Part shown: positions 25,201 through 39,900 of the stretch, piece after piece
Layout of the letters: every line of letters begins with the position of its first letter
How positions within the stretch are numbered: position 1 is the stretch's first letter
Assembly: GCA_030141605.1 (NCBI GenBank)
Contig: JAQGDQ010000116.1
Span: 186,001-250,000 of the forward strand
DNA from: Tubiluchus corallicola
Taxonomy: Eukaryota > Priapulida > Priapulimorpha > Priapulimorphida > Tubiluchidae
Length of the DNA stretch: 64,000 nt
Reading direction: 5' to 3'
Notes under the pieces: model-generated
What the model saw: only the letters and a program-made list of their open reading frames with translations
Database searches by the model: none
Told to the model about the DNA's origin: nothing
Position numbers and translations under genes: made by a program

Positions 25201-28200
25201 GGTAATCTGTGCATTTACTTTAGTACAAATTGCTTATAAAACTTCTGGATAATATTCTGACAAAAAAGTTAATCAATTCTGAACTTTAAGGTCACCTAAG
25301 ATACAAGCTTTATTTTACCAGCAAAGGATTGTTTAATACCTTCAACAGGAGCCTTAGAAGGCGAGTGAGGAGATGACATCTGAATTTCCTGTGATTTCTG
25401 TTGTTTTATGCCTACAGGTTTTGTCACAACACCTTGAACAAATGAAGAATAAAAGCAAAAACCATTAACAAGACAAAAAATGGACTACACTCAACTCAGA
25501 TTAGTTTATTGCAGTTCAAGATATGACACAAGACTAAGAAAGGTAGGTGGGCGTACTGTCGAGAAAAATGCAGAAATACCAAGATCTGGAAAATTATTGT
25601 CACTTTTTTTTTCTTGAAAATTAGAAAGGGAACAGAATAAATAAACTCAAGTGCTACGAGTAAAAATCTAGTTCACACTGTGCATAGTTTGCACAGCTTA
25701 TATAAGTGGATGAAAACAAAAGAAGAAAAGACAGTTTACCATTAGCAGTTGCAAATGTTGTGACACCAACAGGAGAAGACTGTCTGGGCGCGTTAACTTC
25801 TAAGAGTTTGTGGTCTTCGAGCTCCACTGTTTTCACAAGTTCACCTTGTACAAATGCATGACAAGTGACAGTTAAATACAAGCACAATAATAAAAATAAT
25901 ATTATTGTGACGACAAAATAATAAAAATTGCCAAGCCATAAGTATAAATATAATAGATTTAGGTCAGTCAATAGGCAAACAAGAGAAGGGTGCAACAGTT
26001 CAGGAAAGAAAGGCTTTCTGGATGATGTATTCCTGGACAGAAATTCAAACAGCATGGAAGCACATAAACGAATCTTGTTTTTTGGAGGAAAGAATGTAGA
26101 AAATGAAAAACTGGGACTATTTAGGCATTTTTAATGTCCGCCGACCTGCAAAGCAAGTTGGATAAAGAAAGAAAGAAATATTCGAGATACTACTTTCACC
26201 AAGTAAAGATACATAATAGAGCCTTACATATTTAAAAATTCAAAATCCCCAAAAAATATTAAACAGACTGAAAGCTGAAATGCGTAGAATACTAAAGAAA
26301 CATTATGAGCTTGTAACAACTAAGACAATATAACCTATCAGAACCAAATATCAATACATACTGTAGAACACAACATCAGTGTTCATATAGGCAGCATATT
26401 GGAGAATTATTACTATGATTCATTTGGACATACCATTAGCTTTGTCTTTACTTTGCTGTGAATTAATTTGTTTCAACTTCATCTGCCGTTCCATCTTCTG
26501 TTCTTGCTGTTGCAGATATCGGCGACGAGCTTCTTCTCTTTCTCTAGCTACGTCAGCATCTTCTACAACTTTTGTGCTGGCCTGTTGTGGAACAGCTTTC
26601 TTTGCATTTAGCTGACTCTCACGTTTAACTTCCGAAGTTACTTTCTTTCCAATTGATTCATCTTCATGTCTATCGTTTGAAACAATTTTTTTGCCAAAAG
26701 CTTGACTATCTGGTTTTACTTCTGGAGATATTTTCTTCTGCAATGACTGATCAACTTTTTTAACCTCCTGGACTACTTTCCTTCCAGTCCGTTGATAATC
26801 TTGTTTAACTTCTGCAGTCTTCCCAATCTGCTGCAAAGTTATTCAGATTGTAACGAGACACAAAATAAATATTCTAGATATAATTTTTTTAAATCAATCC
26901 ACTTAACTTGACAGTAATTTTATTCAATGTGATCATCAAATGTTTAAATAAAAATAGTGTGGTTTAGTGCACAGGAAAGCATCCTTTGCTTTTTTGTCAT
27001 TACCAAAAGGCTTTATGTTACAAAATGTGTTGCACCTCGATTAGCTGTGAAACTGTCAAAATTTGTGTTATTATGTGAGACCAGTGAAAAAAGTTGTGTA
27101 CAAGACAACATAGAGTGGTATAAAGTGATTTAAAAATAGAGCTTGGCGTGTTGGACTGTTTACGAATTAATGATGGCTGCAATAATTTATAATTACTCAA
27201 TAAACTTAAATCACATTCATGTCCATCTTATACATTTTTGTTTATCTTAAGCTAGGTTAACTGGTTTTATCTGGTATCTCGTAACGAGTTATACAGAGTG
27301 CTCAAACTAATTAATAAGTAATTAAATCAATCAAAGTAAAAGTAGCTTTTAATACGTACGCCATTCACAGACACACCTTTTCCATCTTTGCCTGAAAAGT
27401 GAAAATCACTTTTGATGATCTCATCAAGAAAAAGTAATACAATAATATTAACTCCACTTTACAAAGCTTCCAATTTAATAAAATAAATTAATGTACAGTC
27501 AATCTACAAAAAGCAATCAAATAAAAATGCAACATGGCATAAGAAAAACAGAAAGACATAATGCATGCTAAATGAAAATAGATTTTACATTCTAATAACA
27601 CTTATGGTGCTTGCCTATAAAGTTGAATGATGATTATTAACAAAACTCAAACATCTCTTGAGACTAATAAAAAAACAATGTGAAAAAATGAATAAGGTAC
27701 CTGGTTCTACATAATAAAAGGATGTGGAAGTCGGTTGATCAGACGAACACGCAAAAAACATTCGAAGGGATTGCCTTAAACTTTTGTTTTTTGGCTTCGC
27801 CAGCACTGGCTTAGTAGGAGGAAATGAAAAGGAGCTTTCAGTAGGTATGACATCACTATCAGTCCTTACACGGTGAATTACCTTCCGAGTTTGAGTTGAA
27901 TCAGAAAGCAGAGATTTTTGATGAACTGGTACATCAGTTAAAACTGGGGAAGATGGTTCAGATAAACAACGCTTTTTAGAATTTTGGCCAACACCAGGAG
28001 GAAAGGTACCAATTTGTTTCATGGAATCAGACATTGGTTTTTTAGGTTTTTCTTTGTGTCTAGATGCTAATGACATAGATAGGACAGGTAAAGTATCACA
28101 TTGAGGCGTGGTTGAAAGGCTGCCAAAGACAGGTTTTTCAGTGGGAAAAAAATTGCCAGGCTTTCTGCAAAAATCTAAAAAAGTAAATCATTTAGAAAAG

Positions 28201-31200
28201 CTATTGGGTAACACAAAGTAAACATAGCTTTGAAATCCTTATTCTCGTCCTCCTAATCGTTATCGTCATTATCACCATCATTAAAATCATCATCATCATC
28301 ATCATGATCATCATTACGATCATCATCATCATCATCATCTTCATCACCACCACTAATTTCCTAAAAAAGTAAACACACAGAAAACACAGTGTTGCATATA
28401 AATTTCCCAAACAAAATTATCCACACATGCACGCCGACATTAACAACAAAATTTCTATACAGGGTAGTCATAATTTTATTGATAAATTGATCAATAAAGA
28501 CAATACTGAAGCCAGACAAATTAATGCCTGTGCAATATAATGATAATATCAAATTTTGGAAGATACTTATTGATGACTGCTCAATAATGTTGATTTGTAT
28601 TTGACACTATGTCAATATATTGCACAGTATTCCATTATCCCATTTATACAGGTTGTTGGTACATGAGATAAATTTTGTTTTAGAAACCACCTAAATACGT
28701 AGAGAAACTTGCCTGGACTTGGAAAATGAAAAGTGATAGTCTACAAAGGCCTGTTGAACAAAAAATAGAAACAGTAAGAGAATGCAACAAAGGAAAATCA
28801 TAAAAAGCTAAATTCTTTGAGGACCAATTTTCAAAATGAACTAAAAAAATTAAGGACTTTTCGAAGTCTAGTCCAGTGCAGGAACTGAAGAAGCATGCAC
28901 AAACCAAATTCGCAGTACTTTGAACTCTTGCAAATTTTTGATTCTCTTGGAACATTAGTTTTTTTATCGTTTGCATCTGTTTAACCTTTTGTGGCTCTAA
29001 TGCCATAGCAAACGCTAAGGTAGTAATTCCATTCTATGAACTCCTTAAATTTTTCATTCCCTCTGATCATTAGATTTTTTATAGTTTACATGAGTTTAAG
29101 CTTTTTTGGTTCTAGTGCTACAGCAAATGCCAAGGCAGTAGTTCCGTTCAATGTGAAAACTTATGAAAGTCACAACTATTAATCATTGCATTGATCAATA
29201 TTATTGTGTTATGTGTAGCAAAAATGAAATTTCGTCAGTGAGACTGAAATGAAAAAATTGACAATTTCACTGTGTACGCTGCTTAAACTTGTAGATCACA
29301 ATGTAGCAAATAATGGGAAAGAAGGACATAGAAAGGAAAGCAATAAACTGTGTGCAAAAAACTTTCCCCTAACAATGTGAGCGAGCATAGATTTATGCAA
29401 GGAGAAAGTAATACATATGTACTGGAGCAGCTATCACACATGCATATGGTTGTATGCATTATGTGTTAAGTTAAAATCAAAACAAGAAAATAAACTTACC
29501 AATGTCTAAACTGGCACGATGCCTTTCAGAATGTCTGCAAAAAATAGTATTTGTCACAGTGTTACTACTAAGAATCTAAAGTTTTGCACAACATATTATT
29601 AATGAAAAACTGCCCACATACAAACTGAAAATAAGTAGAATTTAACCTGAAACTTACATTTGATTAGGGCGTATAGTGGCAAAATGAGGCACATCTTCTG
29701 GCCACCGATCAACCTGTAAAAAAATAAAAGTAAGAATGAAGATATTTGCAAACTAATTAAGCTACGCAGTTTGATCAATATGTATATTCGAAATTTCATA
29801 AATACACACAAAACAAAAAAATCACTCTAATTCAACGAGAACTGACATAACACCAATCCTGGTTCGGCCATATGCAATCCAATACAACCCAGTTCAGCGT
29901 AACACACTACAAACCATGCAAAAAGTTTGGCTCATTCGTAATATAATGGGCCTAATATATACAGGCATGCAGCTATAACAAAACAAATGACGTCAATGAT
30001 GATGACAAGACGATGAAAAAAAGTTAGCATATGGTTTCTCTTGTGTTCGTTCTGCTTGCGGATAAAAATCCGTGTAGAACAATCAGGTAAGTAAGTGAAG
30101 CGAAAATTGCAGTATTTACACGTTTATTCATCTAAAAAGTAAATTCGACTTACTATCAATTGCTGATTAACTCTACCATCTGCATCAAGCTAACTCCGTA
30201 GAGGCAATGTATACAGCAAGCCACAGGTAAATTGCTTAATATATTTAATACTTGTCAATAAAACGCGCAGGCTATACCTGTATGTGCGGTACACTATAAC
30301 GCAATCAATATAGCAACATTCTTCTATTGAAATGTCGCTCGGTACGAGTTACCATTAATTCTAGGCATGGATCTTTTTGGCAAACAGTTTAAGTAAACTG
30401 TTAAAATGCGCGAGATACAAGGCACCTTGTTTTAAGTCCGATGTCACCAAATGTTAATTATTATCACTGGAATGTTAGCATATTTAAGGTCGATGCACCT
30501 TGTCTGTGACACAGAAAGTATATGCAATATTAGCTACCACCTGCATGTATTCATAAATAAATTATCTCCATCCTGGCTATTACTGTCTGGATCATATTTT
30601 GAATCCTATATTTTTATACACTTATTTTTAATCAAATAAATAAAAAATAGAATAAACCAAGACATCGTGTAATATTTTAGGCTAGTATGCAAAGTCATTG
30701 TCATTGCAAAGTCATGCAAAGTCACGATATGACTTAATTAGCGACAGAAATTAGGCAAAGCCAAGTACCTTTTTACCATTTAAATGGAAACATTGGAAGC
30801 AGTTCACCAATGCTTGTTAAAGACCAGAAACACGTCACGAATGTTAATTTTGGAATACGATTGAACTCCAAGTGTGACGCAACGGTAGCCGTGACATCTA
30901 CTAAAGGTAGATTCAATACGCCGAGAAGTTTGCGTTAATGAAAGTGGCGATATAAAAACAATTAAGTATTCTTTTAACGTTACGGTTCATGCCAAGTTTC
31001 CGAATGTCTGGATATCAGTCTAACGTCACACGGCGATCTTTCACGCTTAACTGCGCGTGCTGACGTAAACCATTATGCTCGATCAAAAACAAAAGCCAGG
31101 TTAATGACATTGTCAACGAATTTTCCACTTTACTAAGAAGCGTCATAATATAATAATGTCATACCTATGTCAGCTCTCCTTAGGCGGCGATTTCATTTTT

Positions 31201-34200
31201 TGTGTTCTATTATACTTTACCTGCCCTTTAGGCTTTAGTAACATTCGGTTGACTTAACTTTGGTAACTCATCTATAAAACTTACAGCACCTGTTGGTTAC
31301 TGTTATTATTATTAGTAATGGTACATGTTAATACATCTTAATAATATTACTATTTGCACGATAAATGGCCCTTCGAAAGAAAACTCTTGCCTGCTACCAA
31401 ATATCCGAGTAATGATGTAACGACGGAGTTCTCAGTAACAGCACATAAGTATGACTCAACATTAAAATATTAGAATCATTATTTTTTTCAATTCACTTCA
31501 ATTTAGAGACAAGAGCAAATGAGAAAAGTCACAAGGCAGTGGTCACCCACCCAAAGCCACGTATTTACCAATTAATACCATTTACCAATCAGAAGGAGAT
31601 AAATGTAATAATGATAGTATAGAATGTATAGAATGACGTCAATCGCCTGTTCTTTCACCAGGTAAATAACTGCTTGAGGCGGCAATTAGAACGCTACGCA
31701 CAAACATAATCACATTTCATGAACGGCTTCATTATATACGAGCATTGCTAGAAAATCGAATAGAAAGTTGCAGGCCACTGCCCTTCGGAAAGTATACAAA
31801 TGACGGAACAAACAGTAAACATCGAACGAATTTTAACTAAAAAGGAAGAAAATAACAACAATATTCAACTTCACATCGTACTTCAAACCGCCCATGTAAT
31901 CTACACAAGGAAGCATCAATTTAGTTCTTAACCTCTGCCTCTGCCTAGAACATTAGAAATAATAATTATTATTTATGAAATTCCAGTAAAAATACAGCCA
32001 GAGAAAATAATTTTGATTGTAACATCTACAAATTACTCTAGTAGGTAATGCAAATTTCCAAAAAAACTGAACGAAAACATATTGTTTCCACGTTAAAACA
32101 ACAATTCTACACGGTACACATGTATGTCAAGTTTTAGAGTTGAGATCAGGCTTGGGCACTTCAGGTAGCGAAGCTCCATCGGCAGCTTCCCGCGTCGCGA
32201 AAAAGATGTCAGTCTTCAAATTGAAGCAGGCAAAGAAACCGCCTACTAAATACACATCAGTCTTCCCATCCACTGAGTAATACCAGCCTTCCCACATATG
32301 ACAGCCGACAGTTTTTCTCTCTGATTTAACAAGTGATATAAAACTCACACATATTGTCGACGGTGACATCTAATTTAAAACTGTGCGCTCCCTTTTTTAC
32401 AAAAAGTTACCGAGCACGTTGCTTCCCACAATGTTAACTAACAGAAAATTAGTTGAGTTTTTGTAAATGGCAACTACAGAAGATAGGTGTATGTCTATTA
32501 ACACAGACAGAATACTGCATGGCAGATGCGCCTAAATTTAAAAAAGTCCAATGTAGCCAAATTAAAACCACTCTCAAGTTTTGAATGTTTTCTTCATCAG
32601 CTACTATTACTGTCATAAATAATTATACTGAGTGATTGTGATATTCTAATTATGGATAGTTTCTATGTATTATTCATTTTGTAAATTTGTAATATTGTCC
32701 TAAATGTTGTGCATGTTTGTATCTAATTATTGTGCTTAATTCGACTGCACTTGTAAACAGAGGAAACAAAAGAATAACAATAATAATCTGATGTTAATCT
32801 TTGGCCCTTATGACTTCAGAAGCAAATTCTTTGACCTCGGGAGCATGACAGAGAGTTATAGCGTACCTAATCTATGAAATTAGGTTTCACAACACTTATT
32901 CACGTTCGAGATATATATTGCACAAGAACAGAGAAACATAAAATCTAGGAATGCAGGTATTCGTCCTATCAATCAGAAATAGTCCATCGGCATGGGTAAC
33001 ACTAACAGCCAACATCAAGGTTATTACACTACATTACAAAAAAATACACAGATTAAATCCCTCATTGCTAAAATAAAATTCCCGAGTTATAGAAATGGTG
33101 CTATTGATAACAGTTCCAATAATAACAGTCCACAAAGCCCATCATGGAGAAAATCATAATCGATCGAATCTCAGCAAACCATATTAAAATTTATCATAAT
33201 TCATAAAAAAGACATCCTTGACGACGCGACAATAGAGAAAACCTTACAATAGACGACAAGCTTAGTAGTCTTTTGACCTAACTTGGGATTACACATCATG
33301 ATCGTCTGAAATGAAACCATTTCAGAAAAAAAATGAATGCTGCGAAACAGATACACATACCTCATCACGCCGAGTTTTGCTAGGAGGTACTGTGACAACA
33401 GCAATGGTTGATGATTGTGGGTCAATTAGGGGATGTACAATGTTTGAACTCCGAGGCATAGCACCGTACGAGTTGTCACCCAAACGACATGCGAAAAATT
33501 TACCACAGCTCATATTTCTGGCAGCACAGACTTCCATCAATTATGAAAACGTAAATTAAATGTTCAGACCGTTTTAATCAGTACTCATTCAATTGTAAGA
33601 GTCACTAATAGACATGAATCAATGAATATACATGCGCCAGGTGGCGTTACATGTTCTAAGTACTGATTTTCAACCAAATCAAATCACATTTTCATTAACA
33701 GTAATCATTACAATAATAACCGAACGCGTGTATAGAATAACATTTTTAAAGTCATGTTTCCTTTACTAGCACAAGTTAATTCGGCTCAATTCCGTTAATT
33801 TCTTAGCACAAGTACATTCGACGAAAATATGCATAGGAACTATGAGGAACGACCGACCTGTTGTATACACATTATGCAGCGCATCAGACAAAATGTATTG
33901 ATTTCACTGACAGAATCGTCATAGTGATGCTATCATTGCACAGGTAAGCGACGTGGGTAAGAAGAGTTTCCAACACAGCAGCACAGTTTTATTTACAATA
34001 AATGCTTCTTAACAAAAAATTATAATTCAACAGAGCTTAATTTACTGCTTAAATAAATCACTTTTAGGAGAAGTAGATGTATGATAAACTATATGAATAT
34101 AACGTGTTCTACAAAATATATCATACGCTAATATAGTATAGTAATTATTGGTACACTGCACGTACTTTATTATTTACACTGGTCAAATAGACGAAATCAT

Positions 34201-36876
34201 GTGGTCAATAACTTCTTCTTTTCCCCTGTTTTTTTTCAAATTATTTTCTTTTCTAGGCAAAGTATTCCGATATTCTTGATAATTAAATATTTTCCAAGAA
34301 AATTAATTGTTTCTCTTTGAACACAGTCGTTGGGGGTGTAGTAAGCGAGCTGTCATGGTACTATCAAAACAAGCAAAGAGTAAAATTTTAACTTCTTACA
34401 GGAGTCTTTTTAAGACGAGACGAAATAATGTAAATGTTGCAAAGCAACAAATAACTGAAGATCTGAATAAGCATCGACAAGTAACAGATGTCACGTCATT
34501 TGACACTGTCTGCAGTTGCACCATTCTGGATTTTGGATATTGTATTTTAAAAGCACATTTTATTAGCTTCTGTTGGTTTAATATTGATTCTAGTTCTGTA
34601 GATGGCCGCACCGACGACGTAAACGGGCTAGTGAATGTGCATTATGTATGATGGGTAACATCTATTGAGAAGACAGAAAGCAGAAGTTTGAGTTCATTCA
34701 GAAAATAAGTTATTTCAGCGTTTTATAAAAGCTTATACATATAGTGACAAATATAACAATAATAATAGAGGTAAAATGTGTCAAAACAAACACAAAAATA
34801 ATGGAAATGGTCAGGAAGACAATTTTTTCATTGTTTACACTGCCCGGTTTCAATCATCATGTTTGCCTGATTTGTCGAAATTGATTCAATTTTGCAAGCA
34901 CAGAAAAAACTTCCCGAGGCATCGCTCCCACTTTTAATCTCTGTCGACAGGGTGAGCCACTTTCTTTCAGCAGGCAAACCGTATTAAGATTAGTTTATAC
35001 TTATTGATAAAACACAGCAGTATTTAAGGAAGTTCTGGTTCACTGACCATTAGTACGACATGTCAGTGAATACAACAAAAACTAAAAGTAAAAATGTTAG
35101 CGATCTTAATTTTATACCTACCCAATTAATAGCCCATAAAGGAGAAAACTGCTGTGACAACATTTATCCATTATGAGCCGGTGTAGTAAGCACTGCGTTT
35201 CTTAGAGACCAAACTGTTGTCTAGGAATGCTCAAATACTCATGAAAAATTAATTCACTAAGCAGGCGTTTTTACGCATATTATCCCTAACATTGTATCGA
35301 TCCAATATGGTAACCCTAAGCACTCCACCTAAAGCCCATTGAATGCCTGTTTAGCTTTGTACTACGGTAACAGCTTTTCACCGTAACAGTAACAGTAAAT
35401 TGACAATAGACTTGACTTCACATGACACAAACATTTGCCAATACACAGAGTAATAATGTTATTTTGTTATTGTGTTATAAAAAATCACAGAAAACAGTAT
35501 GATACTAGTAGTTATCTCATAAGAGAAAAATTATAATGTACCTTAATAGAAACGTAGCATGAGATAGTACAGTAGTAGTAGTAGTAACAACCACAACAGT
35601 TACAACAACTTGAAATCATTCATTAATTGTGAAGACGATGCTACATGAAGATCAAATACTTTGCATGATGATTAAATAAAACTTGCGTAATTTTTATTTA
35701 TTTATATTTTATTCATAAATCATCAGCGTTCCAATCAAAGTTAAGTAAACAGTAGTTAGAGGCAATGTATGTAATCAAGGCTACAGGATCATCGCCAGGA
35801 TGTTTACAAATTATTTAATAATTTATTTGGTTACTAGGTGCAGTGCAACTAATGAAGTCTGAAGAGTACATTTACCCTTAAAGCTTTCCAATTAGTGAAC
35901 AAAACGCAGTAGTTCGACAGTTGGAAGATAAAAAACGCATAAGGGTACAATTAGGGAAACCAACTGCAACACAGACTGCATATTGTGAGATTGAAGGAGA
36001 GAACGTCTGAAGTGGACACTGCACTCTAGACAACCCATTTTGTTAGCTCAGTACATAAATAAGTAAACAAAAGTTAGCCTCAAACAAAAGATCCATAAAG
36101 TATATTTTTACAGCATAAATAAGTGAAAAGTTCGTTTTGATGAGAATTGAGATGGCTGATTAGCTTAAACTGCTCTGCTTGTATCGCTGAACATTGTTTT
36201 CAGTAAGGTGTTCCTTATTTTGTATTTTTTCAACATTGGGCTATCCTGGAATGTGGTTCTTTTTCATGAAAAAGTAATTATTTTAAAATTTAGAGCAAAA
36301 TCTTCCTCATTTAGAGGTTACTTACTGATACAAAAGATGTGACTATGATGTTACATAGTAAGCATATAGCAGTATTCTCTTAAATTATTAAATGCCATAT
36401 TTTATTATGATTATTATGTGTGTTTTCATTATGATTAAGACTACGGAGAAATTTTATATTTTTCTTTTTTTAAAAAAATTACAAAAATCTTTTTTTAATT
36501 TATTTCTGTCCATTCCAGAACTATAATATACTGTTGTACGATAAGGTGTAACATACATAATAATGAAAAACCTAGTGAATGACCTGTTTTATTTAAAATA
36601 CAAACTTTTGGTGTTAGTGTTAGTATTAACTAATTAGTGTTTTTGCACAATGTATTATTTTTACAACCTGGAATATTCTTTCTAGTTTATTTTGCCAGTT
36701 ACAGCAGATACTGCTTAAACTCCTCTTAGCATGCCATATTATGAGCTGCTTGTACGCTGTACGAGAATTATGTCTTGCTTCACAATCACTTTTTATCACA
36801 ATTAGTTTGCCAGCAGTAATCAAGCTTTTGAAATGTAGTTTTCTTCACTACTCTATTCAAACGGCATGTTAAAGGA

Positions 36877-36908
<32 letters not shown>

Positions 36909-39900
36909 ATTAAAACTTGGCAAATTTTAAGTTTAGTGCTCAAGCGCTTTCGAACGTATGCACTACGTCACAACTGAACAGGTTTGAATGAGAGGTACAG
37001 CAGAACAGCTTACTTGTTGCTGTATGCAAACTCATTAGACTCTTTTAAATGACATCTTAAAATACATTTGTCTAGATTGTACTTTTTATGGTGAATTAAT
37101 TTTTTTAATGTATTTTAAATTTTATAGTGTGAATTTTAAATGTATTTTATTGTTCAGCATGCTGAGATTTTAAATAATGCAGTGTACTATACAAATAAAT
37201 TTTACATTAAACTCAAGTGAGTCCCTTGCATGCATAAGAACAAGAAACAACTTTTACTATTCATAGACCTGCATTTTACAAAGTACGCACACTATGAAAA
37301 CAAAAGAGAGTAAACAGTTGATAGGAGCACTTGTGTTATGCAGAAATAGCAATAAAACGGCACACTTTGCAATACACATGACCAGTGAACCTATATGGGC
37401 ACTAATTTATGTCACATTAATAGTTTAACAGAAAGCGCTGCTCTGGTCAGGCGTTTTAGCTTTCACCTATTTGTAGTAGTTATGAAAAATCACAAGATAT
37501 ATACTATACAGGTACACTAGCTGGCTTTCTAAATGCAGAAGTTTTGCGACAACATGCAGGAGGATATTGATAATTATTATGCTGCTCTAGGGAGTTCTAG
37601 ATACAAGAAAAGCATTTTAGGTTAGCTATCAATATACCAGCTCAGGTATTCATTAATAATCAGACTTACCACGTAATGTTTCTTAGTCATTCATAATTAG
37701 TGAACAGTGTAGCACCCTTAATTCTATGACGCACCACATAAATGAATTCAACGAAAGTACATGAAAGGTCTACTGTAAAAGCCAAAGTTTTCAGAATTTT
37801 AGTTCACTATTACATGTTGTGAATATGGAGAATGACTGAACTGTCAAGGTGTGTACTTAGTTCCAAAAAAATTGCAATGATCAATGCTGGGTTTGGGATT
37901 GGTGACTGTGAGAAATGTTTCTGGGTGGATCCATACCCCATACTGCTTTTGGCTACTTCTCTTATCAAGAGGATGCATGTTTTTCTGAATGTGGCTAAGA
38001 TACATAGATGCCAGTTCAGTATCTCATCTTAAAAAATTATATTTGATAATGAGCAGGATTCCAGACCGGCCACATTCGTTTTCATAACCCTGGCATCAAC
38101 ACCTGGATCCCAAGTTGCAACCCGCTGAACTCTGTTTAAAAAATGTAATTTATGCACATCTGTAATTTACTGAGCAGAAAAATAAATATCAGACTGTTTA
38201 ACCTCAACCGATTGTCAAGCTCAAAATGAGTTTGTCCAAAGTAAGTTCTAGAAAACAATACATTTGGCATTTTTTCTGCTACAATAATGCCACAAAAACC
38301 ATATCTGCACAGCTGTAGCATATTGTTGCGGGTGCGCATAATAGATAGTTGCACAATCTATTGGGTTTGCAGCCTAATGTTACTTTGAAAGAAATGCACA
38401 TGCCATAGTACAAAAAATAGTTTTGTAATCTGCTGTGAACTGGCTTGGCATTAACTGTAGCTTAATCGATAGCCCAAATCAAAAGCCTGCATCCAAAATA
38501 CAGATTATTTTTATCTAGCAACAATTGGAAAGCTGGCAGAAAAATTCAATGCTACCATCAAAGAAGAAAATGACATTTTTTAATGAAATAAATCACATGC
38601 TTTAAGAGACTTAAAAGCTTTTTGCAACTTACATGTGTGTAAGCAGATGTTCCTGGGAAACTTGCATCAAGTGCATCATCCCATGGTAACTGTCTTCCTC
38701 GCCTCCCTGAACTATGGTACCGTATTGGAGTTCCCACGGGACTGTCCTTGGGTGAAATGCCATACAACTTAAGACTGGAAACAGAAGATGTGTCACTGGT
38801 TGCATCTGAGGCAGCACCGACATCCTGTTTAACTGGGCGTGCAGATCCACCACCAGCTCCAGCAAGAATCCAATCTACATCAGCACCATGAGACAAAGCT
38901 TTGTCCCTCATTGAAGCTGAGCAAGCAGTTGTAACAACAGCATATTCTACAACACCATCAGTCGATAGTCGTGGTAGAACTCGCCTTGCCACACGTGCTA
39001 GTACAGCAGCAAGAGCTCCATCACCATCTTTGCTAGCTTCAACACCTTCCACAGCCTGTATAAGTGTCTGCATTTTAGCACTGCCTAGCGCTTGTGCAAT
39101 CACTGCCAGACATTCTAGAGATGCATGTCTCACTTTTCTTTTACCATCAATTACAGTAGGTGCAATAGTTCTACACAACCAATTCAGGTCAAACTCATAA
39201 CTTGGAAAGGTAAGCAGAGCAGCAATAACAATATTCAGTGTTTCCTGCCTGACATTGGAGTTTTTAATTTTCAGATTATGATCACACACAACAGTAAGAA
39301 CAGGTTTAGGTGAAAGTGTTTGCATAAGCTGCATAATAACTCTCATATTTTCCTGCTTTACCATGGATTTGTTATCACCAATATTCTTAGACAATGCAGC
39401 TATTACCGGCTTCAGCACGGGTTTCACAGCAGTTTTTAGTTTTGAAACAAGCAACTCAAATATTTCTAAAGTAGTTGACCGTACTTTGAAGTTGACATCA
39501 TCTAGTAGTTCTGACAAAAAACTGATGAAACTATTTAAATTATTGCTAACAAGTGGATTTATGTTATCTAAGTGTTTTAGCAACACCTTTAGTTCCTCTA
39601 CTCCTTGCACTCTCGCCTTCCAGTCAGTGTTATCACTTAATGCAGTAACAACTTCCGCTGGAACAAATCCAAAAAGCAGATTGTTTAATTGGCTTACACT
39701 GTTGCTGCGCAGGCGTAATTTGTTGATTTCCGGGTCAACATCTAAGCCACTGCTTCCAGTAAACACATCGACATCGCGATTGGTTATTCTGCAATAATAC
39801 CTTAATAAATTGTCAGGCAATCTTTTCAGCAGACCCAAAAACTTCTTTTCCCCCACCAGTTCATTAAGTTTCTCTAACGAAACTAAAATTGGCTGTTGAG

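Larger units (their letters stand above)
33538..38632. other. First large intron of the TOGARAM1-like gene
   Basis: About 5.1 kb. It holds the LYRM-like ORF at 34355 and a (TA)n(GT)n microsatellite near 36876-36910. Minus-strand donor-like GTAAGT at 37665 and GTAGGT near 35122 precede open stretches that I could not convert into a convincing exon; one missing small coding exon is expected here on phase grounds. Confidence 0.5.

Noticed and set aside
34396-34611. Minus-strand frame ending at a GTAAGA donor, as a possible missing TOGARAM1-like exon
   Set aside because: Its best acceptor gives phase 1, which does not fit exon 1 (phase 0), and the plus strand has better family similarity (LYR motif).
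37665-37782. Strong minus-strand GTAAGT donor after a ttttacag acceptor, as a missing TOGARAM1-like coding exon
   Set aside because: All three frames between acceptor and donor contain stops, so it cannot be an internal coding exon; an untranslated exon remains possible.
39363-39797. 144-codon plus-strand ORF
   Set aside because: Antisense shadow of the long TOGARAM1-like exon 1, which has clear TOG similarity in the other strand.
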